A stretch of DNA of 64,000 nucleotides from NCBI GenBank assembly GCA_041396985.1, contig JAWKXO010000002.1, positions 124,001 through 188,000 of the forward strand. Direction: 5' to 3'. The first letter of the stretch is position 1. Each line of letters opens with the position of its first letter. Both the position numbers and the translations under genes were made by a program. Shown one piece after another: positions 35,284-44,537 of this stretch. The notes beneath the pieces are model-generated. The model searched no databases, was not told the origin of the DNA, and worked only from the letters and a program-made list of their open reading frames with translations. Source of the stretch: Emcibacteraceae bacterium. GTDB taxonomy: Bacteria > Pseudomonadota > Alphaproteobacteria > Sphingomonadales > Emcibacteraceae.

Positions 35284-36330
35284 ATGACCGCAAGCAAAAA
35301 AATCACCCTTACCAGACCGGATGACTGGCACTTACATGTTCGTGACGGCGAAATTCTAAGCTCTGTTCTGGGAGACACAGCAAAAAGATTTTCGCGGGCC
35401 ATTATAATGCCAAACCTTGCTGATCCGGTGACAAATACTGAGAAAGCAGAACAATACCGCGAGCGGATAATAAACGCACTTCCCAATGAATATAAACTTA
35501 CTTTTGAACCGTTAATGACCCTTTATCTGACAAACAGGACATCAACTACGGAAATCAGGAAAGCCTGGGATAGCGGTTTTATACATGCCGTCAAATGGTA
35601 CCCGGCAGGAGCAACGACAAATTCCGATAAGGGTGTGAGCGACATTGTTGCCTGTTATGATGTGCTTGAGGTCATGGCAGATATTGGCATGCCTCTTCTT
35701 GTTCATGGTGAAGTGACAGACCCGACAGTGGATGTATTTGACCGTGAAAAAACATTCATTGATCAGTTTCTCAGTGGCATTATTAAAAATTTTCCCACTT
35801 TGAAAGTCGTTTTTGAACATATCACCACTGAACATGCTGTTGAGTTTGTTAAAAGCGCCCCTGCAAATGTCGGCGCCACCATAACAGCGCATCATATGCT
35901 TCTGAACAGGAATGCACTTTTTACCGGCGGTATTCGCCCCCACCATTATTGCCTACCGGTATTAAAAAGAGAAAATCACAGAAAAGCCCTGGTTGAGGCG
36001 GCAACAAGTGGTAACAAAAAATTCTTCCTCGGAACGGACAGTGCCCCACATAGCCGCAAAGCCAAGGAAAATGCCTGTGGCTGTGCTGGCATTTATTCTT
36101 CTCACGGCGGCATAGAATTTTATGCCGAAATTTTTGATAAGGCCGGTGCTCTTGATAAGCTGGAAGCTTTTGCAAGTTTTCACGGCCCCGACTTTTATGG
36201 TCTGCCACGAAACCGTGATAAAATAACCCTTTCACGGAAACAGTCTCCGATACCGGAGACTATCCCATTTGGCAGTGAAAGTTGTGTCCCATTGCGCGCT
36301 GGCGGCACCCTTGAATGGGTACTAGACTAA
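35284..36330 (+). CDS. pyrC: Dihydroorotase (class II, PyrC)
   Basis: Closes carbamoyl aspartate to dihydroorotate in pyrimidine synthesis. The metal-binding HLHVRDGEIL (His-x-His), the carbamylated Lys in AVKWYPAGATTNSDKGV, VHGEVTD, HITTEHAV and the late LGTDSAPHSRKAKE mark the class II homodimeric enzyme of 348 residues. It is in the same family as the hydantoinase at 46.8 kb but clearly distinct. It overlaps the stop of the opposing serine hydrolase by four bases. Confidence 0.95.
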   Translation: MTASKKITLTRPDDWHLHVRDGEILSSVLGDTAKRFSRAIIMPNLADPVTNTEKAEQYRERIINALPNEYKLTFEPLMTLYLTNRTSTTEIRKAWDSGFIHAVKWYPAGATTNSDKGVSDIVACYDVLEVMADIGMPLLVHGEVTDPTVDVFDREKTFIDQFLSGIIKNFPTLKVVFEHITTEHAVEFVKSAPANVGATITAHHMLLNRNALFTGGIRPHHYCLPVLKRENHRKALVEAATSGNKKFFLGTDSAPHSRKAKENACGCAGIYSSHGGIEFYAEIFDKAGALDKLEAFASFHGPDFYGLPRNRDKITLSRKQSPIPETIPFGSESCVPLRAGGTLEWVLD

Positions 36331-37421
36331 AAGAATAAATCAACAATCCCGTGTGCATAGGCCATACTGCTGAATTCATCACCATCATCGCGGTTTCTCA
36401 GAACCAGCAATGAGAAATTCTTTGACGGAATACGGTAAAAGATATTTCTAAAGCCGATTGAGCTGCCGGTGTGATAAATAATATCCATACCTTTATATGT
36501 TTCCAGTCGCCAGCCAAATCCGTAATTCATAAATTCGCCGTCGTTGGTTTTATAATTTGTAAAGGCCATATCAAGATATTTCTGACCAAGCAGCTGGTTT
36601 GTATAAAGTGACTGATCCCATTTATACATATCTTCAAGATTAGTATAAATTCCCCCATCCCCGAGCACAGCGCTGGTCGGGCTTTGGTCCGTCCTGATGA
36701 TATTTCCGTCCGCTTCAATGGTATAACCATAAGCCCGATTGGGAACCTCATTTATGCCGTTTTCATAGGCAAGGGTGCTATCCATATGCAGTGGATCGAA
36801 AATATTTTTCTTCAGATAATCACGAAATGGCTCACCAGTTATTTTCTCAAGAATTTGGGTCAAAATCGCATAGCCTGTGTTACTATACTGATGCTTCTCG
36901 CCAACGGCAAAATAGGCACTATCAACACCTTCCATTATATCAAGGACGTCCTTATCTTTTAACTGGCGTGTCATGCCTTCTGGTATCAGTTCCTCATAAT
37001 CCTGAAGGCCGGAAGTATGATTAAGAATATTTTTAATCGTGATGGTTTTACCATAATCCGGAAACTCCGGAAAAATATCCGTCAATGTTGTCTCAAGGGT
37101 AAGCTGTCCACGCTCAATAAGCTGCAAAATGCTCATGGACGTAAATTCCTTGGTCACAGACGCCAGGCGAAAGTCGGACTTCGGCGTTACCGGAATATTT
37201 TCTTCCAGATTGGCCATGCCATAGCCCTTCTGAAAAATCACTTTGCCATCCTGAATAATCATCACGGCAGCCCCTGGAACGTCCGATCCCTGATAATCAG
37301 CAAAAATTTTGTCAACTCCCTTGAATTTCTGATCAAGGGCATTCTCATCGCCATCCATTGAGTTCTCAGAACTACAAGACATAAGCAATCCCATCACTGC
37401 TAATACTATCATTTTTTTCAT
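36327..37421 (-). CDS. Lipoprotein serine hydrolase, beta-lactamase/PBP family
   Basis: The 364 residues start with a lipoprotein signal (MKKMIVLAVMGLLMSC, lipobox Cys16), then the serine hydrolase fold. All catalytic motifs are present: S88-V-T-K91, YSN in QYSNTGYAILTQILEKITG, and a late HTG. This contrasts with the similar but degenerate protein at 34.1 kb. The substrate (D-Ala peptides, esters or lactams) cannot be read. The ATG at 37421 with AGGGGA nine bases ahead is preferred to the in-frame upstream start at 37454, which lies inside dapF. It follows dapF by 13 bases. Confidence 0.88.
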   Translation of the reverse strand: MKKMIVLAVMGLLMSCSSENSMDGDENALDQKFKGVDKIFADYQGSDVPGAAVMIIQDGKVIFQKGYGMANLEENIPVTPKSDFRLASVTKEFTSMSILQLIERGQLTLETTLTDIFPEFPDYGKTITIKNILNHTSGLQDYEELIPEGMTRQLKDKDVLDIMEGVDSAYFAVGEKHQYSNTGYAILTQILEKITGEPFRDYLKKNIFDPLHMDSTLAYENGINEVPNRAYGYTIEADGNIIRTDQSPTSAVLGDGGIYTNLEDMYKWDQSLYTNQLLGQKYLDMAFTNYKTNDGEFMNYGFGWRLETYKGMDIIYHTGSSIGFRNIFYRIPSKNFSLLVLRNRDDGDEFSSMAYAHGIVDLFF

Positions 37422-37434
37422 AATCAATTCCCCT

Positions 37435-38286
37435 TTATTCCGGTAAATAACCACTGTAACAAAATTCTGCCGGCCCCGACATTATTGGCGAAACCTCATC
37501 CTTATAGGTAATCTTAAGTGTTCCACCCGGCATATTGACATATGCATAATCGGAACGAATTAGACCACGGGCACGGGCGGCCGCCACCGCAGCACATGAA
37601 CCACTGCCACAGGCCATCGTCAACATTCCCGGTCTTTCCCAGACCTGAAACTTAATATGTGTATCATCAATTATTTCAGCAACCCCAATATTTGCAGATT
37701 CAGATAGCAAAGAACTGGCGGCAATTTCCGCCCCTGCCTTAGGAATATTGATGGCGTCAAAATCCTCGACAAAAAATACCAGATGCGGGTTAGCAACGTT
37801 AACCGCAACGCCATCCTGAAGACCACCGCTTTTTAGGTCTATATGTAATGTATCAGATGGTTTTGAAAGTGGTATTTTATCCCAGTCAAAAGAAATTTTT
37901 CCCATTTCAACGCTTATATTTTCACCATCCCGTTTACAGGCAAGTATCTCAAAATTTACCTCAAGTCCAAATTCATCAAGCCCAGATTCTTCAAATAACA
38001 AGAGCGCTACACACCGTGTGGCATTGCCACAGGCTTCGGCCTCCGTGCCATCCGGATTATAAATCCGCGCTCTGGCATAGGCCCCTTTTCCATGCTCTGT
38101 CACCGGCTCTATCACCATGAGCTGCTCTGCACCAACACCCGTTCCTATATTACAGATATGCCTGATTTCTTCCTTCGACGGATTAAAAGGTATCGTACGC
38201 CCATCTACAATCACAAAATGGTTCTGTAAGCCCTGCATTTTTACAAATGGACGGCCTTGTGGCGCTATATTAAACCAGTCTTTCAT
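37435..38286 (-). CDS. dapF: Diaminopimelate epimerase
   Basis: Converts LL- to meso-diaminopimelate for peptidoglycan and lysine. The two active-site cysteines lie in EACGNATRCVA and MACGSGSCAAVAAARARG, the two-domain symmetric signature of DapF, and the N-terminal MQGLQNHFVIVDGR (cf. KMHGLGNDFVV) is typical apart from a Gln-Asn substitution. Length of 283 is normal. It follows an aminotransferase gene by 13 bases and precedes a lipoprotein hydrolase; all three are probably cotranscribed. Confidence 0.95.
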   Translation of the reverse strand: MKDWFNIAPQGRPFVKMQGLQNHFVIVDGRTIPFNPSKEEIRHICNIGTGVGAEQLMVIEPVTEHGKGAYARARIYNPDGTEAEACGNATRCVALLLFEESGLDEFGLEVNFEILACKRDGENISVEMGKISFDWDKIPLSKPSDTLHIDLKSGGLQDGVAVNVANPHLVFFVEDFDAINIPKAGAEIAASSLLSESANIGVAEIIDDTHIKFQVWERPGMLTMACGSGSCAAVAAARARGLIRSDYAYVNMPGGTLKITYKDEVSPIMSGPAEFCYSGYLPE

Positions 38287-38299
38287 TTTTTATTTTCTT

Positions 38300-39499
38300 T
38301 TACGTATTAAAAAGCGATGCTACAGCATCTGTTACATAATCAATATTATCTTCCGTCAGGCCCGCCATATTCACCCGTCCACTCGCCATCATAAAAATAC
38401 TATGGTCCTTTATCAGCGATTGAATTTGATCCGGCGTTAATGTCAGGAATGAAAACATCCCATTCTGTTCGGCAATATAGCCAAAACCGCTATTGGGGGC
38501 TTTCGCAGCCATTTTTTCGGCGAATAATATTCTCATTTTTTTAACACGACTGCGCATTTCGTCAACTTCCTTACGCCATTCTGCTTGAAGTTCCTTGTCG
38601 CCGAGAATATGAGCAACCACCGCTGCGCCATGATCAGGTGGCATCGAATATATACTTCTGACAGTCATTAACATGTGTGATGCATTAATTTTATTCAACT
38701 CAGCCGAAGCCGAAACCAGCGTAATGGCACCGGCACGGTCCCTGTACATTGCGAAATTTTTGGAAAATGAACTGGCAATAAGAACCTCAGGTAACTTCTC
38801 ACTCATCAATCGCACGGCATAAGCATCTTCATCAATCCCGTTAGCAAATCCCTGATAGGCAATATCGATGAATGGAACCAATTCCCGCTTTTTCATAAAT
38901 ATGGCAAGCTCGTCCCATTGCTCTTTTGACAGATCAGCCCCGGACGCATTATGACAGCATCCATGAAGGATAATAACATCACCGGCAACTGCCTGCGCTA
39001 AATCCTCCATCATTTCAGTATAAAGGAACTCGCCTTTCTTTGTATCATAATAACGATATGACTTAGCCGTCAGGCCCACGCTACGCGCAATACTATGGTG
39101 ATTTGGCCAGGTGGGATCTGAAATCCACAATGTCGCATCCGGTTTGCAGATTTTTATAAAATCTGTTCCAATACGGATACCACCTGTTCCTCCTGGCGCC
39201 TGAATTGTCGTTACACGTCCCTCTTTAATTGCAGAATGATTTTCCCCGAGCAGCAATTTCTGAACTTGTCTGTTATAGTCTGGATTGCCGGCGGGTGAGA
39301 GATACTCTTTGGTTTTCTGATTTGTTACCAGATATTGTTCCGCTTTTTTAACGGTTTTAAGGATTGCCGTTTCTCCGGCAGCATTTTTATAAACACCAAC
39401 GCCCAAATCAACTTTATTCGGGTTTGTGCACGCGCGGTACATTGTGGAAACGAGCAGGATAGGATCATCGCCTACTTCTGATAAACCACTGAAAATCAT
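38300..39499 (-). CDS. Aromatic/aspartate aminotransferase (class I, AspC/TyrB type)
   Basis: PLP enzyme that moves amino groups between aspartate or aromatic amino acids and 2-oxoglutarate. The 399 residues show the class I alpha layout: VDLGVGVYKNAAGETAIL, the Asn/Asp pair in LHGCCHNASGADLS and FIDIAYQGFANG, and the Schiff-base Lys in ASSFSKNFAMYRDRAG. The CCHN segment has Ala-Ser-Gly in place of the usual Pro-Thr-Gly. Specificity (Asp versus aromatic) cannot be told. It precedes dapF on the same strand, suggestive of amino-acid biosynthesis. Confidence 0.9.
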   Translation of the reverse strand: MIFSGLSEVGDDPILLVSTMYRACTNPNKVDLGVGVYKNAAGETAILKTVKKAEQYLVTNQKTKEYLSPAGNPDYNRQVQKLLLGENHSAIKEGRVTTIQAPGGTGGIRIGTDFIKICKPDATLWISDPTWPNHHSIARSVGLTAKSYRYYDTKKGEFLYTEMMEDLAQAVAGDVIILHGCCHNASGADLSKEQWDELAIFMKKRELVPFIDIAYQGFANGIDEDAYAVRLMSEKLPEVLIASSFSKNFAMYRDRAGAITLVSASAELNKINASHMLMTVRSIYSMPPDHGAAVVAHILGDKELQAEWRKEVDEMRSRVKKMRILFAEKMAAKAPNSGFGYIAEQNGMFSFLTLTPDQIQSLIKDHSIFMMASGRVNMAGLTEDNIDYVTDAVASLFNT

Positions 39500-39524
39500 T
39501 ATTTATATTCCTTGTTTTTTGCTG

Positions 39525-40154
39525 TTATTTTTCTGAAATAGCGAGATTAAACCCGAGCCCCATTAGAGTCGAGCCCGACACCCATCTCATTACTTTTTGT
39601 GTTTTTTGCGAATTCTTTAGTCCGCTGATTACCTTGGCTGTCAGAAAGATCACAGCTACATCAACAAGCGAAAAGAGAATATTATCTATTGTCCCCAGAA
39701 TGATGAACTGTAACCACAGCGGATATGATGCAGTAGGATCAACAAATTGCGGTAAAAATGCTATATAAAAAATGATTACCTTTGGGTTTAAAATTTCGAC
39801 CATCATACTGTCAAAAAAGACTTTTTTGCTCATGCTGCTTTTAACATGAGGAAGTTCACCAACATCCAGTTTTCCACGTATGATCCCTATTCCCAGCCAG
39901 ACCAGATATAGCGCCCCGCAGATTTTTAACGCCATATAGGCAAGCGGCGCATGAACAAAAATTGCCGATAATCCAGCTGCCGCTGCAATAATATGCACAA
40001 GTCCGCCAATATGTATGCCAAAAGCAGCAAAAGCGCCGCCGCGCTTGCCCTTGCTCATGGTCTGAGCGGCAGTATAGAGAATAGCCGGGCCGGGAATTAA
40101 GGCAAATATGGCCGCAGCGATGAAAAATGGAATAAGGTGTTCAATTGATGGCAT
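39525..40154 (-). CDS. LysE/RhtB-family amino-acid exporter
   Basis: Six-helix inner-membrane exporter of 209 residues. The family hallmark FALIPGPAILYTAAQTMSKGKRGG near the start, GIHIGGLVH in helix 2, and LNPKVIIFYIAFLPQFVD in the middle are clear. The substrate is unknown; relatives export homoserine lactone, threonine or lysine. The ATG at 40154 with GGAG nine bases ahead is preferred over a GTG at 40169. It sits between an aminotransferase and a cystine-type importer on the same strand. Confidence 0.92.
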   Translation of the reverse strand: MPSIEHLIPFFIAAAIFALIPGPAILYTAAQTMSKGKRGGAFAAFGIHIGGLVHIIAAAAGLSAIFVHAPLAYMALKICGALYLVWLGIGIIRGKLDVGELPHVKSSMSKKVFFDSMMVEILNPKVIIFYIAFLPQFVDPTASYPLWLQFIILGTIDNILFSLVDVAVIFLTAKVISGLKNSQKTQKVMRWVSGSTLMGLGFNLAISEK

Positions 40155-40214
40155 TTTGCGACACTCCACTCAAAATCAAAGTTCAGTTAAATCATATTTG
40201 AGCGAACATGCCTA

Positions 40215-40250
40215 TAAAAAAATGCGGCCCGATTAAAATGACCGGGCCGC
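40215..40250 (-). terminator. Rho-independent terminator after the cystine-type transporter
   Basis: On the minus strand GCGGCCCG pairs perfectly with CGGGCCGC across an 11-base loop and is followed by A and seven T. It lies 25 bases after the stop of the 40275-41645 gene and separates it from the LysE gene. Confidence 0.9.
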
Positions 40251-40274
40251 AATTAACATTAAATAGCTTCTTAA

Positions 40275-41645
40275 TTATTCAGCTGGCTGCTGCACAGCAT
40301 CAGTTTCTGCAATTTTAACAAATCTGCTGGTAATAACACCGGCTGTCATTGCACCATTCACATTTAATGCCGTACGGGCCATGTCAATAAGCGGCTCAAT
40401 AGAAATCAGCAATGCCACAATTTCCACTGGTAGTCCCATTGCCGGTAAAACAATCAGCGCCGCAAATGTTGCGCCGCCACCAACTCCGGCTACACCAAAG
40501 GAACTGATCGTTACAATCATCACCAGTGTTGCCAGGAATTGAAAATCAATGGTCACTCCTACTGTTGGTGCAACCATGACTGCAAGCATTGTCGGATATA
40601 TTCCGGCACAGCCATTCTGCCCAATTGTCGCCCCAAACGTAGCGGCAATATTGGCAATAGATTTTGGAACACCCAGTTTTGTAACCTGGGCATCAACATT
40701 GAGCGGAATACAGGCAGCAGAACTTCTGGATGTGAAGGCGAATGTCAAAACCGGAAAGACCCCAGTAAAGAATTTTTTCGGGCTAAATCCTGTTAAGCTG
40801 AGCAATACACCGTGAACGACAAACATTATGCCTATTGCAATATATGACGCCACAATGAATTTTGCCAATGCGAGAATGTCCGCAAGGCTTGAGCTGGCAA
40901 CAACCCTAACCATCAGTGCCATGACACCATACGGTGTAAATGACATGATCATTCTGACAAGATGCATAATAATTGACTGGGCAACATCAACAAAATGAAG
41001 GAAGGATTGCTTGTGATCTTCATTTTCCTTCATTGATTTTAATCCTGCCACACCTAAGAGAATGGCGAAGATAACAACTGAAATGATTGAAAGCGGTCTC
41101 GCACCAGCCAAATCAGAGAAAATATTTCTTGGAATAAAGGAAACCAGCATTGACGCTAGGCTTAAGTTTGAAACATCCCCCATACGCCCCTGCAGGGCTT
41201 CTGCCCGGGCCGCTTCACGCGCACCGCTGACCAGTCCTTCAGCCGTTAGGCCAAATATATCAGTGATGCCAATGGCCACTATGGATGCAATCATTGTTGT
41301 AAAAACAAGAACAGCAACAACTGATCCTCCTATTTTTCCGAGAGAGGCGACCTCATCAATTCTTACAACAGCCGCAATCATAGAAATCAGAATAAGCGGC
41401 ATTATGATCATATAGAGGAGCCTGATATACCCATTGGCAATAACATTGGTCCATTCCAAAGTACCCTTAATGGTATCAGCGCCACCATCAGAATAAAGTA
41501 GTTGGAGCGCAAAACCAAATACAACTCCCGCAGCCAGTCCCATTAGCACTTTCCGCGACAGCTTCATATCCCCCTTGCTGAATCGTGCGAGCAAAAATAT
41601 AAGGCCCACAAACACAGCCAGATTAACAATTACAGTAATCGACAT
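40275..41645 (-). CDS. Dicarboxylate/amino acid:cation symporter, TcyP-like
   Basis: Glutamate-transporter-fold (DAACS) sodium or proton symporter of 456 residues with eight helices and two re-entrant loops. The segment RSSAACIPLNVDAQ (hairpin 1) and ATFGATIGQNGCAGIYPTMLAVMVAP (helix 7 with the NG... metal site) resemble the L-cystine transporter TcyP more than the C4-dicarboxylate carrier DctA. The polar tail ends in QQPAE. It stands alone, with its own terminator at the end and a 381-base AT-rich region upstream. Substrate assignment is by similarity only. Confidence 0.85.
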   Translation of the reverse strand: MSITVIVNLAVFVGLIFLLARFSKGDMKLSRKVLMGLAAGVVFGFALQLLYSDGGADTIKGTLEWTNVIANGYIRLLYMIIMPLILISMIAAVVRIDEVASLGKIGGSVVAVLVFTTMIASIVAIGITDIFGLTAEGLVSGAREAARAEALQGRMGDVSNLSLASMLVSFIPRNIFSDLAGARPLSIISVVIFAILLGVAGLKSMKENEDHKQSFLHFVDVAQSIIMHLVRMIMSFTPYGVMALMVRVVASSSLADILALAKFIVASYIAIGIMFVVHGVLLSLTGFSPKKFFTGVFPVLTFAFTSRSSAACIPLNVDAQVTKLGVPKSIANIAATFGATIGQNGCAGIYPTMLAVMVAPTVGVTIDFQFLATLVMIVTISSFGVAGVGGGATFAALIVLPAMGLPVEIVALLISIEPLIDMARTALNVNGAMTAGVITSRFVKIAETDAVQQPAE

Positions 41646-42026
41646 AAATTAATTCCCTTCAAGCAAACAGCGCAGAATTCAAGCGCATTAGTCCCCAATA
41701 TTAAAAATTAGAAAATCCCCAACTCCAATAGTTTATTTAAGTCTATCCGATAGAGAAGTAAATAGTCAATTTAAAATATTATTCTTAAAATTTAAAAAAT
41801 TTAGTAAATATTTTCCATAATTGATTTTTATTAAAAATTAATTCTATTATTTTATTTTTTTTGTAATAATTTTTCTTTTGTTAATATGTAAATTAGCAAA
41901 TTAATTCACGGCCAGCCGTAAGCATATACATTTAGACCGTCAATTCTTGCACTATTTACCTTACCCAATTGCTGGGATATAGTTATTCTCATATAGACTT
42001 TAAGCTCATCCGAAGGGGAGAAATTG
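41646..42026 (+). promoter_or_regulatory. AT-rich intergenic region with CocE-side promoter and palindrome
   Basis: 381 bases without a gene between two divergent genes. About 41750-41930 is extremely AT-rich (long T/A tracts). A perfect inverted repeat TCTATC-C-GATAGA lies at 41742-41754, a possible operator. Toward the plus-strand gene, TTGCTG (41969-41974) and TATAGA (41992-41997) form a plausible promoter with a 17-base spacer, and GGGGAG before the ATG is its ribosome site. A 13-base word at 41885-41897 recurs at 30098. Confidence 0.5.
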
Positions 42027-43910
42027 ATGAGAAATATCCAAATTTTAATAGCCTGCATTTTGACTTTTATTTTTAGTAGCACATCATTCGCACAGGATTA
42101 TTCTAAATATAGTGAGGATGCCCTGAAAAAAATTCTTGCCGATATTGCAACGGTTGAAACTAAAGTTCTGGTGCCTATGCGCGATGGCGTCGGATTATCC
42201 ACAGACATTTATAGGCCTAAAAATAGCACTGGTCCTGTCCCCACCATATTTGTACGCACACCTTATAATATGAACAAACCGGGCTTACGTACATTAAGAA
42301 ATATAGTCGAGGCCGTCAGTCGCGGTTATGCCTATATCCTTCAAAATGAGCGTGGTCGCTATTTCTCGGAAGGAAAATTTGAAATTCTCGGCCACCCAAG
42401 AACGGACGGATATGACGCACTTGACTGGATTTCAGCGCAGTCCTGGTCAAATAACAAGGTTGGCACTATAGGCTGCTCATCAACTGCAGAATGGCAACTT
42501 GCACTGGCAGCCATGAACCACCCGGCTCATGCCGCTATGATCCCACAGTCATCTGGCGCAGGGATCGGTCGTGTCGGTGAGTTTTGGGAACAGGGGAACT
42601 GGTATACAGGTGGCGTCCAGCGCATTCTGTTTTTCGTGTGGCTTTACGGCGTTGATAATCCGCTTCGAGCACAAATACCAGCTGGCTTAAGCCCTGAAAT
42701 ACGCACACAGATTTCTGAATATAATGATCTGGAAGCAAATAAACCTGATGTGGATTGGGAAACACAAATAAATCATCTTCCCATTCAGGATCTGCTAACC
42801 AGTATGGGGGAGCCAGAAGGAACCTTTGAGGAATTTGTAAAACGCACCCCCGCATCCCCCGAATGGTTTAAAGGCGGCCTTTACCATGATGATGAGAAAT
42901 GGGGTGTTCCTGCTCTCTGGTTTAATGCATGGTATGATGTATCAAAAGGCCCCAACATGGCATTATTTAATCTTGCAAGGAAGAATGGCGTGGATGAAGA
43001 AACCCGCAATAACCAATATGTGGTGGCTGCCCCAAATCCGCATTGTCAGTTTGACAGACTTGGTCCTGATTATGTGGTTGGTGAACGCAATATAGGCGAT
43101 ACGAGCTTTGATGTTGATGGCATGGTTTATAGCTGGTTTGATAAATGGCTTAAGGGGGACAAGGATGCCTTTGATCCCAAAACACCTCATGTTCAATATT
43201 ATACTATGGGGGCAAACAAATGGCAGGGCGATGACCAATGGCCGCCTAAAGCCGCAAAGGAAATGAAGCTATATCTCCGTTCCGGCGGAAATGCCAACAG
43301 CATTTATGGTGATGGAACGCTCAGCTTTGATCCACCAACGGGCGAAGGATCAGACAGTTATAATTATGATCCGATGATACCGGTAAAAACCATTGGTGGC
43401 GGTGACTGCTGTAACGGTGGACTTGTCATTCCCGGGGCCTATGACCAGCGCACAATTGAAGCACGCAATGACGTTTTGGTCTATACCAGCGATCCGCTGG
43501 AAGAACCATTGGAGGTCACTGGCTTTATTGATGCAGTTCTGCATGTATCATCTGACGCAAAAGATACGGACTTTGCCGTTAAACTTGTCGATGTGGCGCC
43601 GGACAGTACCGCCTATATCATTGACGATACTATTTTCCGTGCCCGCTACCGTGAAGGGTATGATAAAAAGGTTCTGATGAAAAAGGGCGAAATATATAAA
43701 ATTGATATGACCCCTATGACGACGAGCAATGAATTTGAAAAAGGGCACAGGATCCGCGTTGAGGTAACATCATCCAATTTTCCAAAATTTGCCAGAAATC
43801 TCAATACCGGCGGCAATAATTATGATGAAAAGGTTGGTGTTGTTGCTCATAACACAATTCATTTATCAAAAGAGCATCCGTCATATATTGTTTTGCCAAT
43901 AGTGAAATAG
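42027..43910 (+). CDS. Secreted CocE/NonD-family hydrolase
   Basis: Alpha/beta-hydrolase of the X-Pro dipeptidyl-peptidase S15 fold, 627 residues with a signal peptide (to about 23, ending FAQ). The nucleophile is Ser151 in GTIGCSSTAEW, with a probable catalytic Asp in WFNAWYDVSKG and His in PNPHCQFDRLG. The C-terminal third (about 420-625) is a jelly-roll domain. Members cleave cocaine-type esters, acyl-amino acids or cephalosporin side chains; the true substrate here is unknown. The TTG ATG start context gives ATG at 42027. It is a single gene with its own promoter. Confidence 0.88.
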   Translation: MRNIQILIACILTFIFSSTSFAQDYSKYSEDALKKILADIATVETKVLVPMRDGVGLSTDIYRPKNSTGPVPTIFVRTPYNMNKPGLRTLRNIVEAVSRGYAYILQNERGRYFSEGKFEILGHPRTDGYDALDWISAQSWSNNKVGTIGCSSTAEWQLALAAMNHPAHAAMIPQSSGAGIGRVGEFWEQGNWYTGGVQRILFFVWLYGVDNPLRAQIPAGLSPEIRTQISEYNDLEANKPDVDWETQINHLPIQDLLTSMGEPEGTFEEFVKRTPASPEWFKGGLYHDDEKWGVPALWFNAWYDVSKGPNMALFNLARKNGVDEETRNNQYVVAAPNPHCQFDRLGPDYVVGERNIGDTSFDVDGMVYSWFDKWLKGDKDAFDPKTPHVQYYTMGANKWQGDDQWPPKAAKEMKLYLRSGGNANSIYGDGTLSFDPPTGEGSDSYNYDPMIPVKTIGGGDCCNGGLVIPGAYDQRTIEARNDVLVYTSDPLEEPLEVTGFIDAVLHVSSDAKDTDFAVKLVDVAPDSTAYIIDDTIFRARYREGYDKKVLMKKGEIYKIDMTPMTTSNEFEKGHRIRVEVTSSNFPKFARNLNTGGNNYDEKVGVVAHNTIHLSKEHPSYIVLPIVK

Positions 43911-43989
43911 ACCAAAAAATATTGAGGCCCGCCAGTCAATACACTCGCGAGCCTCTGATTAGAATTTTATTTTTACCGTTGACTGTATA

Positions 43990-44373
43990 TTACTCAGCTC
44001 CCGCTTGTTTTGGAGAAAGTATCCATAATACAAGGGCAACCAAAATAAGAGCCGGGACATCACCCAGCATATGGCCCATTTCATTACCGTCCGTTACTGC
44101 CTGTACTCCCATGATGATGCCATGGGCAAGACTTGACCAGATGGTAAAGGAAATCAGACTTGCATGTTCTGCCGGATTTTTGGACGCCATGATCAGGAAT
44201 ATTCCAAGCACGAAATAAATACCGCAAATCATCTGCAGATAATATTCACCACCACCCCCATGCCAGACCCAGCCTGCCGGCCAGACAAGACCCAATGGAT
44301 ATACAAATAAAAAGATAATTCCGAAGACTTTTAGAGCGAGCTTGAGATAGCTCTCACGTGTTTCATTGTTCAT
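43990..44373 (-). CDS. Small four-helix membrane protein of unknown function
   Basis: The 127 residues contain four hydrophobic segments (about 11-30, 48-66, 75-95, 103-122) with few charged residues inside them. A conserved-looking YPLGLVWPAGWVWHGGGGEYY loop, GIYFVLGIFLIMASKNPAEHASLISFTIWSS and HGIIM resemble the family I know as DUF6632, but that match is from memory and unverified. No function can be inferred. The ATG at 44373 follows GGGGAG by five bases. It converges with the CocE-type gene and lies 158 bases upstream of the SDR gene's end. Confidence 0.65.
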   Translation of the reverse strand: MNNETRESYLKLALKVFGIIFLFVYPLGLVWPAGWVWHGGGGEYYLQMICGIYFVLGIFLIMASKNPAEHASLISFTIWSSLAHGIIMGVQAVTDGNEMGHMLGDVPALILVALVLWILSPKQAGAE

Positions 44374-44537
44374 AATCACTCCCCTTTTGTTATAAAAAAC
44401 TCAAAACTAAGCAATTACTTCGAAAAAAATATATCACGCCATCTTTGATAAGTAAAACAATGTTAAATTGAGGGGCATTTCTTGAGAAAATAATGTCCTC
44501 AAATTACAGCACTCATAAATTTTAAATATCAAGAATT

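Noticed and set aside
43925..43965. GAGGC/GCCTC stem after the CocE gene as terminator
   Set aside because: Short imperfect stem with a long loop and no clean T run.
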